Origin: Pseudomonadota bacterium
GTDB lineage: Bacteria; Myxococcota_A; UBA796; SXON01
DNA: 7,365 nt
Direction of reading: 5' to 3'
NCBI GenBank assembly: GCA_005776735.1
Contig: SXOM01000257.1
Location: 1 to 7,365, forward strand
Shown one piece after another: positions 1-6,079 of this stretch (positions are counted from its first letter, which is position 1; the number at the start of each line of letters is the position of its first letter). A program made the position numbers and the translations under genes. The notes under the pieces are model-generated. The model did not search any database. It saw only the letters and a program-made list of their open reading frames with translations, and was not told the DNA's origin.

Positions 1-59
1 CCTTGGGCTTGCCCACCTCGACCCGCTGCTCGCGCAGTTGGAAGGGTGGATGGTACGTC

Positions 60-87
60 AAAGAACGTTCGAAAGAACGGGCTTTCG
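60..87. repeat. AT-richer patch with a direct repeat and overlapping hairpins
   Basis: AAAGAACG occurs at 60-67 and again at 72-79, a period of 12. The same bases can form CGTTC-gaaa-GAACG (66-79), a 5-bp stem with a GNRA-type loop. The alternative is CGAAAG-aacggg-CTTTCG (70-87), a 6-bp stem. The two hairpins share bases and exclude each other. The patch stands out because the surrounding DNA has very little A. It could be a regulator site, a terminator remnant or chance; no T-tract follows. Confidence 0.35.
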
Positions 88-259
88 GTCCCGGCCCCCG
101 GTTCCCCGGTCGCCGCCCTCCTTAGAGCAAGCTCCGTGCCAACCGGGCCACACGGGTCAACGCCGGGAGTTCGGGAGCCGAGTGGGCAACGACTTTCCCA
201 GCGAATGCGCGCGCCGCGTCCCATTCCGAGCTACCGGCCTTCGCACGCCGAACCTCGGT

Positions 260-275
260 GGGATCGCCCGATCCC
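260..275. promoter_or_regulatory. Perfect inverted repeat upstream of msrB
   Basis: GGGATCG (260-266) and CGATCCC (269-275) are exact reverse complements separated by CC. As DNA this is a 7+2+7 dyad of the size bound by dimeric regulators. As RNA it would be a 6-bp stem with a GCCC loop. It lies about 160 bp upstream of the msrB start, rather far for a simple operator, and no partner site is visible. Function is unknown, and chance is possible in DNA this GC-rich. Confidence 0.25.
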
Positions 276-300
276 GGCCGCCGTCCGCCGCGCCCGCCGC

Positions 301-349
301 CGGGCGCGCGCCCGCCCCGGCCGCCTTCGGGACGGTCTCGGCGCGCCCG
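301..349. repeat. GC-rich hairpin repeat, copy 1
   Basis: This is an imperfect palindrome. The outer stem is CGGGCGCGC (301-309) with GCGCGCCCG (341-349), nine pairs. The inner stem is CCGCCCCG (312-319) with CGGGACGG (328-335), with one A/C mismatch. The tip contains CTTCGG, and alternative inner pairings around it are possible. Bases 305-345 match 7296-7336 at 38 of 41 positions. The last four outer pairs differ between copies yet pair in both, which argues for a conserved structure rather than conserved bases alone. No T-tract follows, so it is not a classical intrinsic terminator. It sits in non-coding DNA upstream of msrB. Confidence 0.6.
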
Positions 350-426
350 CCACCCGCCACCCGAGACAATCTCCGACACGGCCGGCCGAAGCCGCCCCGC
401 CGCCTCGGCATCTCCAAGGTAGACCC

Positions 427-430
427 GGAG
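427..430 (+). promoter_or_regulatory. Ribosome binding site of msrB
   Basis: GGAG with a 5-nt spacer to the ATG at 436. Together with the lipoprotein signal peptide it fixes this ATG as the start of msrB over the longer upstream open frame, whose translation is low-complexity. Confidence 0.6.
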
Positions 431-435
431 CCTCG

Positions 436-972
436 ATGTGCCTCTCCCGCCGCGGATTCGTCAGTTGTCTCGGTGCGCTGGGCGCTCTCGCCGCCTGCGC
501 GCCCGTCGGGGCCGACGCCGCGCCCACCGGCCCGGAGCCCACACCCGGCCTCGCGCTCGACGCCGACCCCGCCGTCGTCGTGCCCGTCGTGCGCACCGAC
601 GCCGAGTGGAAGGCCCTCCTGAGCGCCGACAGCTTCCGCGTCCTGCGCGAAGCCGGCACCGAGCGTGCGTTCACCGGCCGCTACTGGAACGACCACCGCA
701 CGGGCGCGGTCGTGTGCGCGGGCTGCGGGCTGCGCCTGTTCGACAGCGGGGACAAGTTCGAGTCCGGCACCGGCTGGCCGAGCTTCACCCGGCCCGCCGC
801 GCCCGATCGCGTGAAGGTGCATCGCGACGTCACCCTCGGGATGGTCCGCGAGGAGGTGGTGTGCGCGCGGTGCGGCGGCCACCAGGGCCACGTCTTCGAC
901 GACGGCCCCGCGCCGACGGGGCTCCGCTACTGCATCAACAGTGTTTCGTTGGTGTTTCGTGCTGCCACATGA
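436..972 (+). CDS. msrB: Peptide-methionine (R)-S-oxide reductase MsrB, exported lipoprotein
   Basis: This 178-aa protein reduces the R-epimer of methionine sulfoxide in oxidised proteins. Residues 1-21 form a lipoprotein signal: SRRGFV (4-9) resembles a twin-arginine motif, a hydrophobic run follows, and the lipobox is LAAC with Cys21. Residues 22-50 are an Ala/Pro-rich linker, and the MsrB domain covers about 53-176. It has two zinc CxxC pairs (C94/C97 and C143/C146), SGTGWPSF (110-117), HQGHVF (149-154) and the catalytic Cys166 in RYCINSVSL. The position often holding the resolving Cys (SGCGWPSF in E. coli MsrB) is Thr112, and no spare Cys remains in the mature protein, so it should be a 1-Cys enzyme. 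It probably works at the membrane facing the periplasm. ppk starts 42 bp downstream, so co-transcription is possible. Family is certain; Tat export is inferred. Confidence 0.95.
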   Translation: MCLSRRGFVSCLGALGALAACAPVGADAAPTGPEPTPGLALDADPAVVVPVVRTDAEWKALLSADSFRVLREAGTERAFTGRYWNDHRTGAVVCAGCGLRLFDSGDKFESGTGWPSFTRPAAPDRVKVHRDVTLGMVREEVVCARCGGHQGHVFDDGPAPTGLRYCINSVSLVFRAAT

Positions 973-1014
973 TCGTCACCGACAGGGCGCCGGGCGGCGG
1001 GTGACATTGCGCAC

Positions 1015-3072
1015 ATGGCGGCGCGAGCAGAGCTGAACAATCGCGAGACGAGCTGGCTGGAGTTCAACGCACGGGTGCTCGAGGAGGCCCGCGACCCTTC
1101 GGTCCCCCTGCTGGAACGCCTCAAGTTCCTGGCCATTTTCTCGTCGAACCTCGACGAGTTCTTCCTGGTCCGCGTGGCGGGGTTGTGGCGCCAGGTCGAC
1201 GCCGGTGTCACCCACCCGGGGGTCGACGGCCGCACGCCGCGCCAGGTGCTCGACGCGGTCTCCGCCCGGGCGCACGAGCTGGTCGCCGAACAGCACCGCA
1301 TCATGCTCGACGAGCTGGTGCCCGCGTTGGCCGAGGAGGGCATCCACCTGCGGCGCGCAACCGCGTGGACCCAGGACCAGGTGCGGTGGTTGCGCGGGTG
1401 GTTCGCGCAGAACGCGCTCCCGGTCATCACGCCGATCGCGATCGATCCCGCCCATCCGTTCCCTCACCTCGGAAATCGGGCGTTGTGCCTGCTGTTGGAG
1501 CTCGAGCCGCACGACGACGACGAGGAGCTGCCGGTCCCGACGTCGTGCATCGTGCACATCCCGGCCGCGGTCCTGCCCCGCTTCCTGCTCCTCCCGGCCC
1601 GGGAGGAAGGTGTGGCCGAGGTCGCGCTCCTCGAGGACACGATCCGCCTCAACCTCGACGTGCTCTTCCCCAACGCGACGATCCTGAGCGCCGGCGCCGT
1701 GCGCATCACGCGCGACGCCGAGCTGGACTACGACGAAGACCGCGCCGACGACCTGTTGCGCACGATCCAGACCGCGGTGCGCAACCGCCGCCTGGGCGCC
1801 GCGGTGCGCCTGCAGCACGAGCCGGAGGTCGCGCCCGACGAGCTCGCGCGCGTGGTGCGCGAGCTGGACCTCGAGCCGGCCGATCTCTACGCGGCCCGCG
1901 GCTTCACCGCGTTCGCGGACCTCTTCCAGCTCTACGGGATCCTCCCGCGGCCCGACCTGAAGTTCAAGCCGTGGACCCCGCAGATGGTCCCCCGCTTCGT
2001 GCGGGGGCCCGACCCGTTCGCGGTGATCGATCGGGGCGACGTCCTGGTGCACCACCCCTACCAGAGCTTCGACCACGTCGTGAGCTTCCTCGAAGCGGCG
2101 GCGGCCGACCCCGACGTGCTCGCCATCAAGATCACGCTGTACCGGATGTCCCGCGACAGCCGCATCGCCCAGGCGTTGTTGGCCGCCGCGCAGAACAACA
2201 AGTCGGTCGTGGCGTTGGTCGAGCTGCGCGCGCGCTTCAACGAAGAGTCGAACATCGCGTGGGCCCGACGCCTGGAAGATGCCGGCGCGCACGTTGTCTA
2301 CGGCGTGACCGGCTTCAAGACGCACGCCAAGGCGGCCCTGGTCGTGCGCCGGCGGCAAGGCGGCATCCGCCGCTACGTGCACCTCTCCACGGGCAACTAC
2401 AACGAAGGGAACGCCACCACCTACTCCGACTTCAGCCTGTTCACCGCGCGCGAAGCCATCGGCGAGGACGTGACGTGGTTGTTCCACCTGCTCACCGGCT
2501 ACACCCGCCCGCCGCCCTTGGGCGAGCTGCTCCTGGCGCCGACCCACCTGCGGGCCGCGATGATCGCGCGCATCCGGCGCGAGGTCGAGCACCACCGCGA
2601 GGGCCGCCCGGCCGGCATCGTCGTGAAGCTCAACGCCCTGGTCGACCCCGACCTCATCCGCGAGCTCTACGCGGCCAGCCAGGCCGGCGTGCCCATCGAC
2701 CTGGTGATCCGCGGCATCTGTTGCCTCCGGCCCGGCGTCCCCGGCCTGTCCGAGAACATCCGCGCCATCCGCATCGTCGACCGCTTCCTCGAACACGCGC
2801 GCGTGGTCCGCTTCGAGAACGGGGGCGAGCGCGAGCTGTGGCTCAGCTCCGCGGACTGGATGCCGCGCAACCTGTCCGGTCGCATCGAGCTCGCCTTCAG
2901 CGTGCACGACCGCCACCAACAGCGCGAGATCGACGCGTTCCTCGACGCGCAGCTCGCCGACAACGTCAAGGCGAGCCTCATCGGTCCCGACGGCCGCAAT
3001 CGGCGCCGACCGACCGAGGGGGCGCCGGTCCGCAGCCAGGAGGTCCTGATGCGGCGCGCACGCCGACGCTGA
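1015..3072 (+). CDS. ppk: Polyphosphate kinase 1 (PPK1)
   Basis: This 685-aa enzyme reversibly polymerises the gamma-phosphate of ATP into inorganic polyphosphate, and it has the usual PPK1 length. The N-terminal domain carries ETSWLEFNARVLEEA (11-25) and LKFLAIFSSNLDEFFLVRV (36-54). The head domain has PVITPIAIDPAHPFPHLGNRA (136-156) and FKPWTPQMVPRF (317-328). The catalytic core starts at VLVHHPYQSFD (343-353). Key residues are in place: His437 in KTHAK is the expected autophosphorylated histidine, His456 lies in YVHLSTGNYN, Arg377 and Arg407 match the Mg-binding arginines, and His594 sits in FLEHAR. All are offset +2 from E. coli numbering as I remember it. The C-terminal domain includes CCLRPGVPGLSENI and WMPRNLSGRIEL. 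The last 25 residues are a basic tail ending RRARRR. The start is the first ATG; GGTGA at 1000-1004 is a usable Shine-Dalgarno variant 10 nt upstream. msrB lies 42 bp upstream, and a ppx homologue converges from the right. Confidence 0.97.
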   Translation: MAARAELNNRETSWLEFNARVLEEARDPSVPLLERLKFLAIFSSNLDEFFLVRVAGLWRQVDAGVTHPGVDGRTPRQVLDAVSARAHELVAEQHRIMLDELVPALAEEGIHLRRATAWTQDQVRWLRGWFAQNALPVITPIAIDPAHPFPHLGNRALCLLLELEPHDDDEELPVPTSCIVHIPAAVLPRFLLLPAREEGVAEVALLEDTIRLNLDVLFPNATILSAGAVRITRDAELDYDEDRADDLLRTIQTAVRNRRLGAAVRLQHEPEVAPDELARVVRELDLEPADLYAARGFTAFADLFQLYGILPRPDLKFKPWTPQMVPRFVRGPDPFAVIDRGDVLVHHPYQSFDHVVSFLEAAAADPDVLAIKITLYRMSRDSRIAQALLAAAQNNKSVVALVELRARFNEESNIAWARRLEDAGAHVVYGVTGFKTHAKAALVVRRRQGGIRRYVHLSTGNYNEGNATTYSDFSLFTAREAIGEDVTWLFHLLTGYTRPPPLGELLLAPTHLRAAMIARIRREVEHHREGRPAGIVVKLNALVDPDLIRELYAASQAGVPIDLVIRGICCLRPGVPGLSENIRAIRIVDRFLEHARVVRFENGGERELWLSSADWMPRNLSGRIELAFSVHDRHQQREIDAFLDAQLADNVKASLIGPDGRNRRRPTEGAPVRSQEVLMRRARRR

Positions 3073-3080
3073 CGGCGCGA

Positions 3081-3111
3081 TTGCCGATGGCGAGCGGCTC
3101 GGCGGTAGAGT
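3081..3111 (+). promoter_or_regulatory. Possible promoter of the 548-aa gene
   Basis: TTGCCG (3081-3086) and TAGAGT (3106-3111) are 4/6 matches to the sigma-70 -35 and -10 boxes, but the 19-bp spacer is on the long side. The -10-like box ends 11 nt before the ATG at 3123, so the transcript would be nearly leaderless. That would fit the weak ribosome binding site (only AGG at 3112-3114). The 50-bp gap after ppk leaves open that the gene is read through from ppk. Confidence 0.3.
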
Positions 3112-3122
3112 AGGCTCCAGCA

Positions 3123-4769
3123 ATGCCCGACCTCTCCCACGCCACGGATCGTTCGGTTGCCGCGCCCACCCCCGAGGTGGCCGCCCCTTCGCCCGAAAAG
3201 CCGCTCCAGCCGCGCGGAAACGAAGCGGCCCAGGAGCAGGTCGAGCCGGCCCCGGCGTCGGGGCTCGCCAACTACCAGTCTTCGCTGGGCAACTTCCTCG
3301 GCAAGAAGCTGTACGAGGCCGTCGCCGACGTGCTCACGTACGAATCGCTCAGCGGCCAGGCCAAGGACGCCGTCACCAAGGCGCTCGGCGCCATGGCCGA
3401 CCAGGTGGGCAAGCTCGACGGGGTCGAGGCCGACCCCAAGGCGCTCGAAAACCTCGGCGCCATGCTCGACGCCGCGGCCGCGCCGCACCTCGACAAGCTC
3501 TTGGAGAAGCACGGCAAGGAGCTCCAGGGCAAACTCGCGAACTGGGTCGGCGCGCACCCGCGCACCGTGCTCAGCGTAGCGCTCCTGGCCGCCGCGGGCG
3601 CAGTGGTCGCGAACATGCCCATCCCCGAGCTCGCCAAGACGTTCAAGCTCGGCAAGGGCCTGAGCGCCAGCGTCACCGCCAACCTGGGCAAGCTGCGCGA
3701 CGTCTCGCTCCAGAAGCTCCAGGCTTCGCTCAGCTACACGGCAGGGCCGCTGGTCGCCTCGATCGAAGCGGACAAGGAGGGCACCGTCTCCGGCGGGGCC
3801 GCCCTCACCTTCGGCGACGACGACCGGCAGATCAAGGCCGACGGCAAGTTCGACCAGGACGGGCTCACGGTCATCGGCCTCGCCGGCAAGCTCAAGCTCG
3901 GCGAAGGCCGCGACGTCAAGGGCTCGGTGTCCCAGCAGCGCGGCAAGGACGCGATCGGCAGCGTCCAGCTGGTCCGCCGCGACGGCAAGGTCACCCGCAC
4001 CGACGACTTCTCCTTCGACCAGAACACCGGCAAGCTCACGGTGGGCGAGTCGGCCATCTTCAAGGACGGCGACTACAGCCTCCGCACCGACATGCGCGGC
4101 AGCAACGACGGCACCTCCAGCGCCGGCCTGCGCGTCGACGCCAAGCAGGACGACGTGTCGGGCTACCTCGGCATGTCCACCACCACCTCCAAGGGTGCGT
4201 ACGGCCTCACCGAACAACAGAAGCTCGAGTTCGGCCTCAGCTACACCAAGGACGACCTGAAGGCCAAGCTCGACGCCGCGCTCCAGACCGGCGGCGGCTC
4301 CAGCCTCAGCGGCAGCATCGAGCAGAAGTGGGGCAACCACCGCGCCGGCGGCAGCTTCTCCGCGGTCGTCGACGACCCGAAGACCCTCGAGCTCGGCGCG
4401 TTCTACGGCTTCAAGGACCCGAAGGAGTTCAAGGCCTTCCTCCTGGAGTACAAGCACAAGGCCAAGACGAGCGAAAACGTGCTCTCCCTCCTGGTCGAGG
4501 ACACGTTGTGGGACGTCAAGTTCCGCTTCCAGCAATCCGCGACCTGGGGCGGCAAGAGCGGTGGTTCGCTCGACACCAAGTTCCACGCGGCGAAGTTCTA
4601 CGGCAAGGACACCGCGCTCATCGGCGGCTTCGAGCACAAGTACGACTTCGAGAGCGGCAAGAACAGCTTCACGCCCCAGGTCGGTGTCCAGTACAAGGGC
4701 CTGCCGGTCATGGTCGGCTACGACATGGAGAAGAAGGGCGTCAAGATCGGGATCACCATCCCGTTCTGA
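3123..4769 (+). CDS. Unrecognised 548-aa beta-rich protein, probable beta-barrel without signal peptide
   Basis: I do not recognise the family. Residues 1-45 are Pro/Ala/Glu/Gln-rich and probably disordered. Residues 48-145 look helical and amphipathic (for example FLGKKLYEAVADVLTYESL, 58-76). TVLSVALLAAAGAVVANM (148-165) is a hydrophobic segment able to span a membrane. From about 195 to the end the sequence alternates polar and apolar residues in roughly 24 short strands divided by Gly/Asp/Asn/Lys turns, the look of an antiparallel barrel. It ends KIGITIPF, which fits the BAM beta-signal (polar-x-Gly-x-x-hydrophobic-x-aromatic). There is no N-terminal signal peptide, and an in-frame TAG at 3111-3113 excludes a longer start. 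By hand count it has about 51 Lys and no Cys, against about 9 Lys in the larger PPK1 next door. Options are an outer-membrane barrel with unusual export, a pore-forming effector, or a cytosolic beta-sheet protein. ORF reality is very likely; function is unknown. Confidence 0.85.
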   Translation: MPDLSHATDRSVAAPTPEVAAPSPEKPLQPRGNEAAQEQVEPAPASGLANYQSSLGNFLGKKLYEAVADVLTYESLSGQAKDAVTKALGAMADQVGKLDGVEADPKALENLGAMLDAAAAPHLDKLLEKHGKELQGKLANWVGAHPRTVLSVALLAAAGAVVANMPIPELAKTFKLGKGLSASVTANLGKLRDVSLQKLQASLSYTAGPLVASIEADKEGTVSGGAALTFGDDDRQIKADGKFDQDGLTVIGLAGKLKLGEGRDVKGSVSQQRGKDAIGSVQLVRRDGKVTRTDDFSFDQNTGKLTVGESAIFKDGDYSLRTDMRGSNDGTSSAGLRVDAKQDDVSGYLGMSTTTSKGAYGLTEQQKLEFGLSYTKDDLKAKLDAALQTGGGSSLSGSIEQKWGNHRAGGSFSAVVDDPKTLELGAFYGFKDPKEFKAFLLEYKHKAKTSENVLSLLVEDTLWDVKFRFQQSATWGGKSGGSLDTKFHAAKFYGKDTALIGGFEHKYDFESGKNSFTPQVGVQYKGLPVMVGYDMEKKGVKIGITIPF

Positions 4770-4793
4770 GCGTCGGTGGGCGGGTCGCCGCGA

Positions 4794-4819
4794 CCGGCCC
4801 GGACGGGATCCGGGGCCGG
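4794..4819. terminator. Hairpin between convergent genes, possible bidirectional terminator
   Basis: CCGGCCCGGA (4794-4803), loop CGGGA, then TCCGGGGCCGG (4809-4819): ten pairs with one bulged G. It lies in the 80-bp gap between two genes that run toward each other, where a terminator serving both strands is expected. No T-run follows on either strand, so it is not a classical intrinsic terminator. Confidence 0.45.
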
Positions 4820-4849
4820 CGCGCCCCGCGCGGTCGGGTCGACGGGGCC

Positions 4850-5983
4850 TCAGCTCCGCTCGAGCGCGTCGACCACCCGCAGGAGCTCCTCCTGCCAGAA
4901 CCCCTGGATCGGCTTCTCCAGGAGCCAGTCCACCGGGCGGTCCATCGCCGCCGCGAACAGCCGCCGCTCGCGCGGCGTGAGGCCCGGGACGGCGGGCGGG
5001 CGCTTGAGCGGCGCCACGCGCAAGCGGCCGCGGATGCCGGCGCCGCCGGGGTCGGCGATGGGCGCATCCCCGAACAAGGCGCGGAACGCGACCCCCTCGC
5101 GGATGCCGTAGGTGCTCAGGTGCACCCCGCCGAACCCCCCCACCCGCAGCACGGTGGCGAGCACCACCCCCGCCGCGACGATGCTGTCGCGCCGGTGTTC
5201 GGGCAGGCCGGGCGTGTCCGCGCGCTCGGCGATGCGCTGGCGCGACAGGACCTCGAGACTGTCGATGAGCGACTCGCCGTCGAGGAACCAGCCGTGGCCG
5301 TGGCCGGAGCGGGCCCCGCGGGCGCGCCGGTCGATCTTGCCGAAGGTGCGCGCGCTGCCGCCGACCGCGACGAGCTGGCCCCCGTGGTGGCGGAGCCACC
5401 CCACGCTCCGCAGCCCCTCGACCACGGTGCGGCGCACCCGGTTGAGCGCCGCGGCCGACGGCGGATCTTCGCCGAGCAGGAACATGTCGTGCAGCCGCAG
5501 GCCCCCGAGCGGCAACGACACACTCTGCACGATCCGGCGGCGCGACACCTGCACCAACTGGAGGGAACCGCCGCCGAGGTCGAGCACGACGCCGTCGCGG
5601 AGCGGGAGCGTGCACACCACCGTGTGCGCCGCGAGCCGGCCTTCCTCCTCGCCGGTGACGAGCGTCGCTTCGACCCCGAGGTCGGCGCGCATCCGCGCCA
5701 CCAGCTCGGCGCCGTTGGCGGCGTCGCGCATCGCGGAGGTGGCGACCAGCTCGATGCGGTCGGCCCCGTGCCCCCGGGCCAGCTCCACGAACCGCCGCAG
5801 CGTCGAGAACAGCAGGCGCGTGGCCGCGGGACCGAGGCGCCGATCGGCGTCGAGGCGCTCGATGAGCCGGAGGGACTTCCCCTCCTGGAAGATGCGATCG
5901 AGGAAGCCGCCCTTGCCGGCCTCGAAGACCGCGAGCGAGCTCGAACCCGAACCTACGTCGATGACGCCGACCCGTCGTCCCAT
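4850..5983 (-). CDS. ppx: Ppx/GppA-family phosphatase (exopolyphosphatase-like)
   Basis: This 377-aa protein has the actin-fold of the Ppx/GppA family, which hydrolyses polyphosphate or pppGpp. Motifs in order are VIDVGSGSSSLAVFE (7-21, phosphate loop 1), ATSAMRDAAN (81-90), TGEEEGRLAAH (110-120), LDLGGGSLQL (134-143, loop 2), LPLGGLRL (157-164), VAVGGSARTF (205-214) and STYGIREGV (290-298). Glu114 matches the catalytic Glu121 of E. coli PPX, and Asp135 and Ser140 match Asp143 and Ser148. Two usually conserved positions differ: Gly13 for Asn in the SNS loop, and Gln142 for the Glu of GGGSTE. The protein is about 135 residues shorter than E. coli PPX (about 513 aa) and lacks the HD-type C-terminal region, having instead a roughly 50-residue helical tail. 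It converges on the barrel-like gene and sits close to ppk, which favours a polyphosphate role over GppA. I see no good ribosome binding site upstream of the ATG. Confidence 0.9.
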   Translation of the reverse strand: MGRRVGVIDVGSGSSSLAVFEAGKGGFLDRIFQEGKSLRLIERLDADRRLGPAATRLLFSTLRRFVELARGHGADRIELVATSAMRDAANGAELVARMRADLGVEATLVTGEEEGRLAAHTVVCTLPLRDGVVLDLGGGSLQLVQVSRRRIVQSVSLPLGGLRLHDMFLLGEDPPSAAALNRVRRTVVEGLRSVGWLRHHGGQLVAVGGSARTFGKIDRRARGARSGHGHGWFLDGESLIDSLEVLSRQRIAERADTPGLPEHRRDSIVAAGVVLATVLRVGGFGGVHLSTYGIREGVAFRALFGDAPIADPGGAGIRGRLRVAPLKRPPAVPGLTPRERRLFAAAMDRPVDWLLEKPIQGFWQEELLRVVDALERS

Positions 5984-6018
5984 CGCCGTGGCGCTAACGC
6001 GGGGCGTGGAGCACCGGC

Positions 6019-6029
6019 CGACACTGTCG
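6019..6029. promoter_or_regulatory. Dyad in the divergent intergenic region, near ppx
   Basis: CGACA-C-TGTCG is a perfect 11-bp palindrome with one central base, 36 bp upstream of the ppx ATG on the - strand. The position suits an operator of ppx, but it is short and could be chance. Confidence 0.25.
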
Positions 6030-6044
6030 CGTGGTTGTCACCCG

Positions 6045-6060
6045 CGACCCGCGCGGGTCG
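6045..6060. promoter_or_regulatory. 16-bp perfect palindrome, candidate operator
   Basis: CGACCCGCGCGGGTCG reads the same on both strands. It lies in the 102-bp region between divergent ppx and the lipoprotein gene, 61 bp upstream of one start and 25 bp of the other, where one bound protein could affect both. Its content is nearly all G+C, which raises the chance of a random palindrome. Confidence 0.35.
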
Positions 6061-6070
6061 TCCCCCCTTG

Positions 6071-6079
6071 TGCTACACG
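6071..6079 (+). promoter_or_regulatory. Possible extended -10 element of the lipoprotein gene
   Basis: TGC followed by TACACG resembles an extended -10 (TGn plus TAnnnT), though only about half the hexamer fits. No good -35 is seen at the expected distance. The box ends 6 nt before the ATG at 6086, so transcription would begin at or next to the start codon. This would explain the absence of a ribosome binding site and argues against the in-frame TTG at 6068 as the start. Confidence 0.25.

Larger units (their letters stand above)
1..435. other. Left-end region without a supportable gene
   Basis: No reading frame here has convincing protein character. Open frames exist on both strands, but they translate into Arg/Pro/Ala-rich low-complexity sequence typical of GC-rich non-coding DNA. 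The first 55 or so bases could be the edge of a gene. On the + strand frame 2 reads LGLAHLDPLLAQLEGW, and on the - strand a frame reads PFQLREQRVEVGKPKG, but neither has a start or stop that settles it, so I call nothing. What can be seen is an AT-richer patch with short repeats and hairpins at 60-87, a perfect dyad at 260-275 and a hairpin repeat at 301-349. The last stretch leads into the msrB ribosome binding site at 427-430. The region probably holds the msrB promoter, but I see no clear -35/-10 pair. Confidence 0.5.

Noticed and set aside
1..60. Possible partial gene at the left edge
   Set aside because: Both a + frame and a - frame look briefly protein-like, but no stop or good start with a ribosome binding site decides between them in about 55 bases.
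359..370. GACAAT (365-370) as a -10 box for msrB
   Set aside because: The hexamer is a partial match, but no -35-like sequence lies at 16-19 bp upstream, where the hairpin repeat's outer stem sits instead.
46..435. N-terminal extension of MsrB to a GTG at 46
   Set aside because: The extra 130 residues are Arg/Pro/Ala-rich and contain the hairpin repeat. The ATG at 436 has a Shine-Dalgarno sequence and begins a proper lipoprotein signal.
976..3123. 715-aa open frame on the - strand opposite ppk
   Set aside because: It covers almost exactly the PPK1 gene and translates into repetitive Val/Glu/Arg/Ala/Gln sequence, the usual shadow of a GC-rich gene. No motif is recognisable.
2667..5615. 982-aa open frame on the - strand
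   Set aside because: It runs across ppk, the barrel-like gene and the ppx start region in low-complexity sequence. It is an antisense or out-of-frame shadow of three genes with strong motifs.
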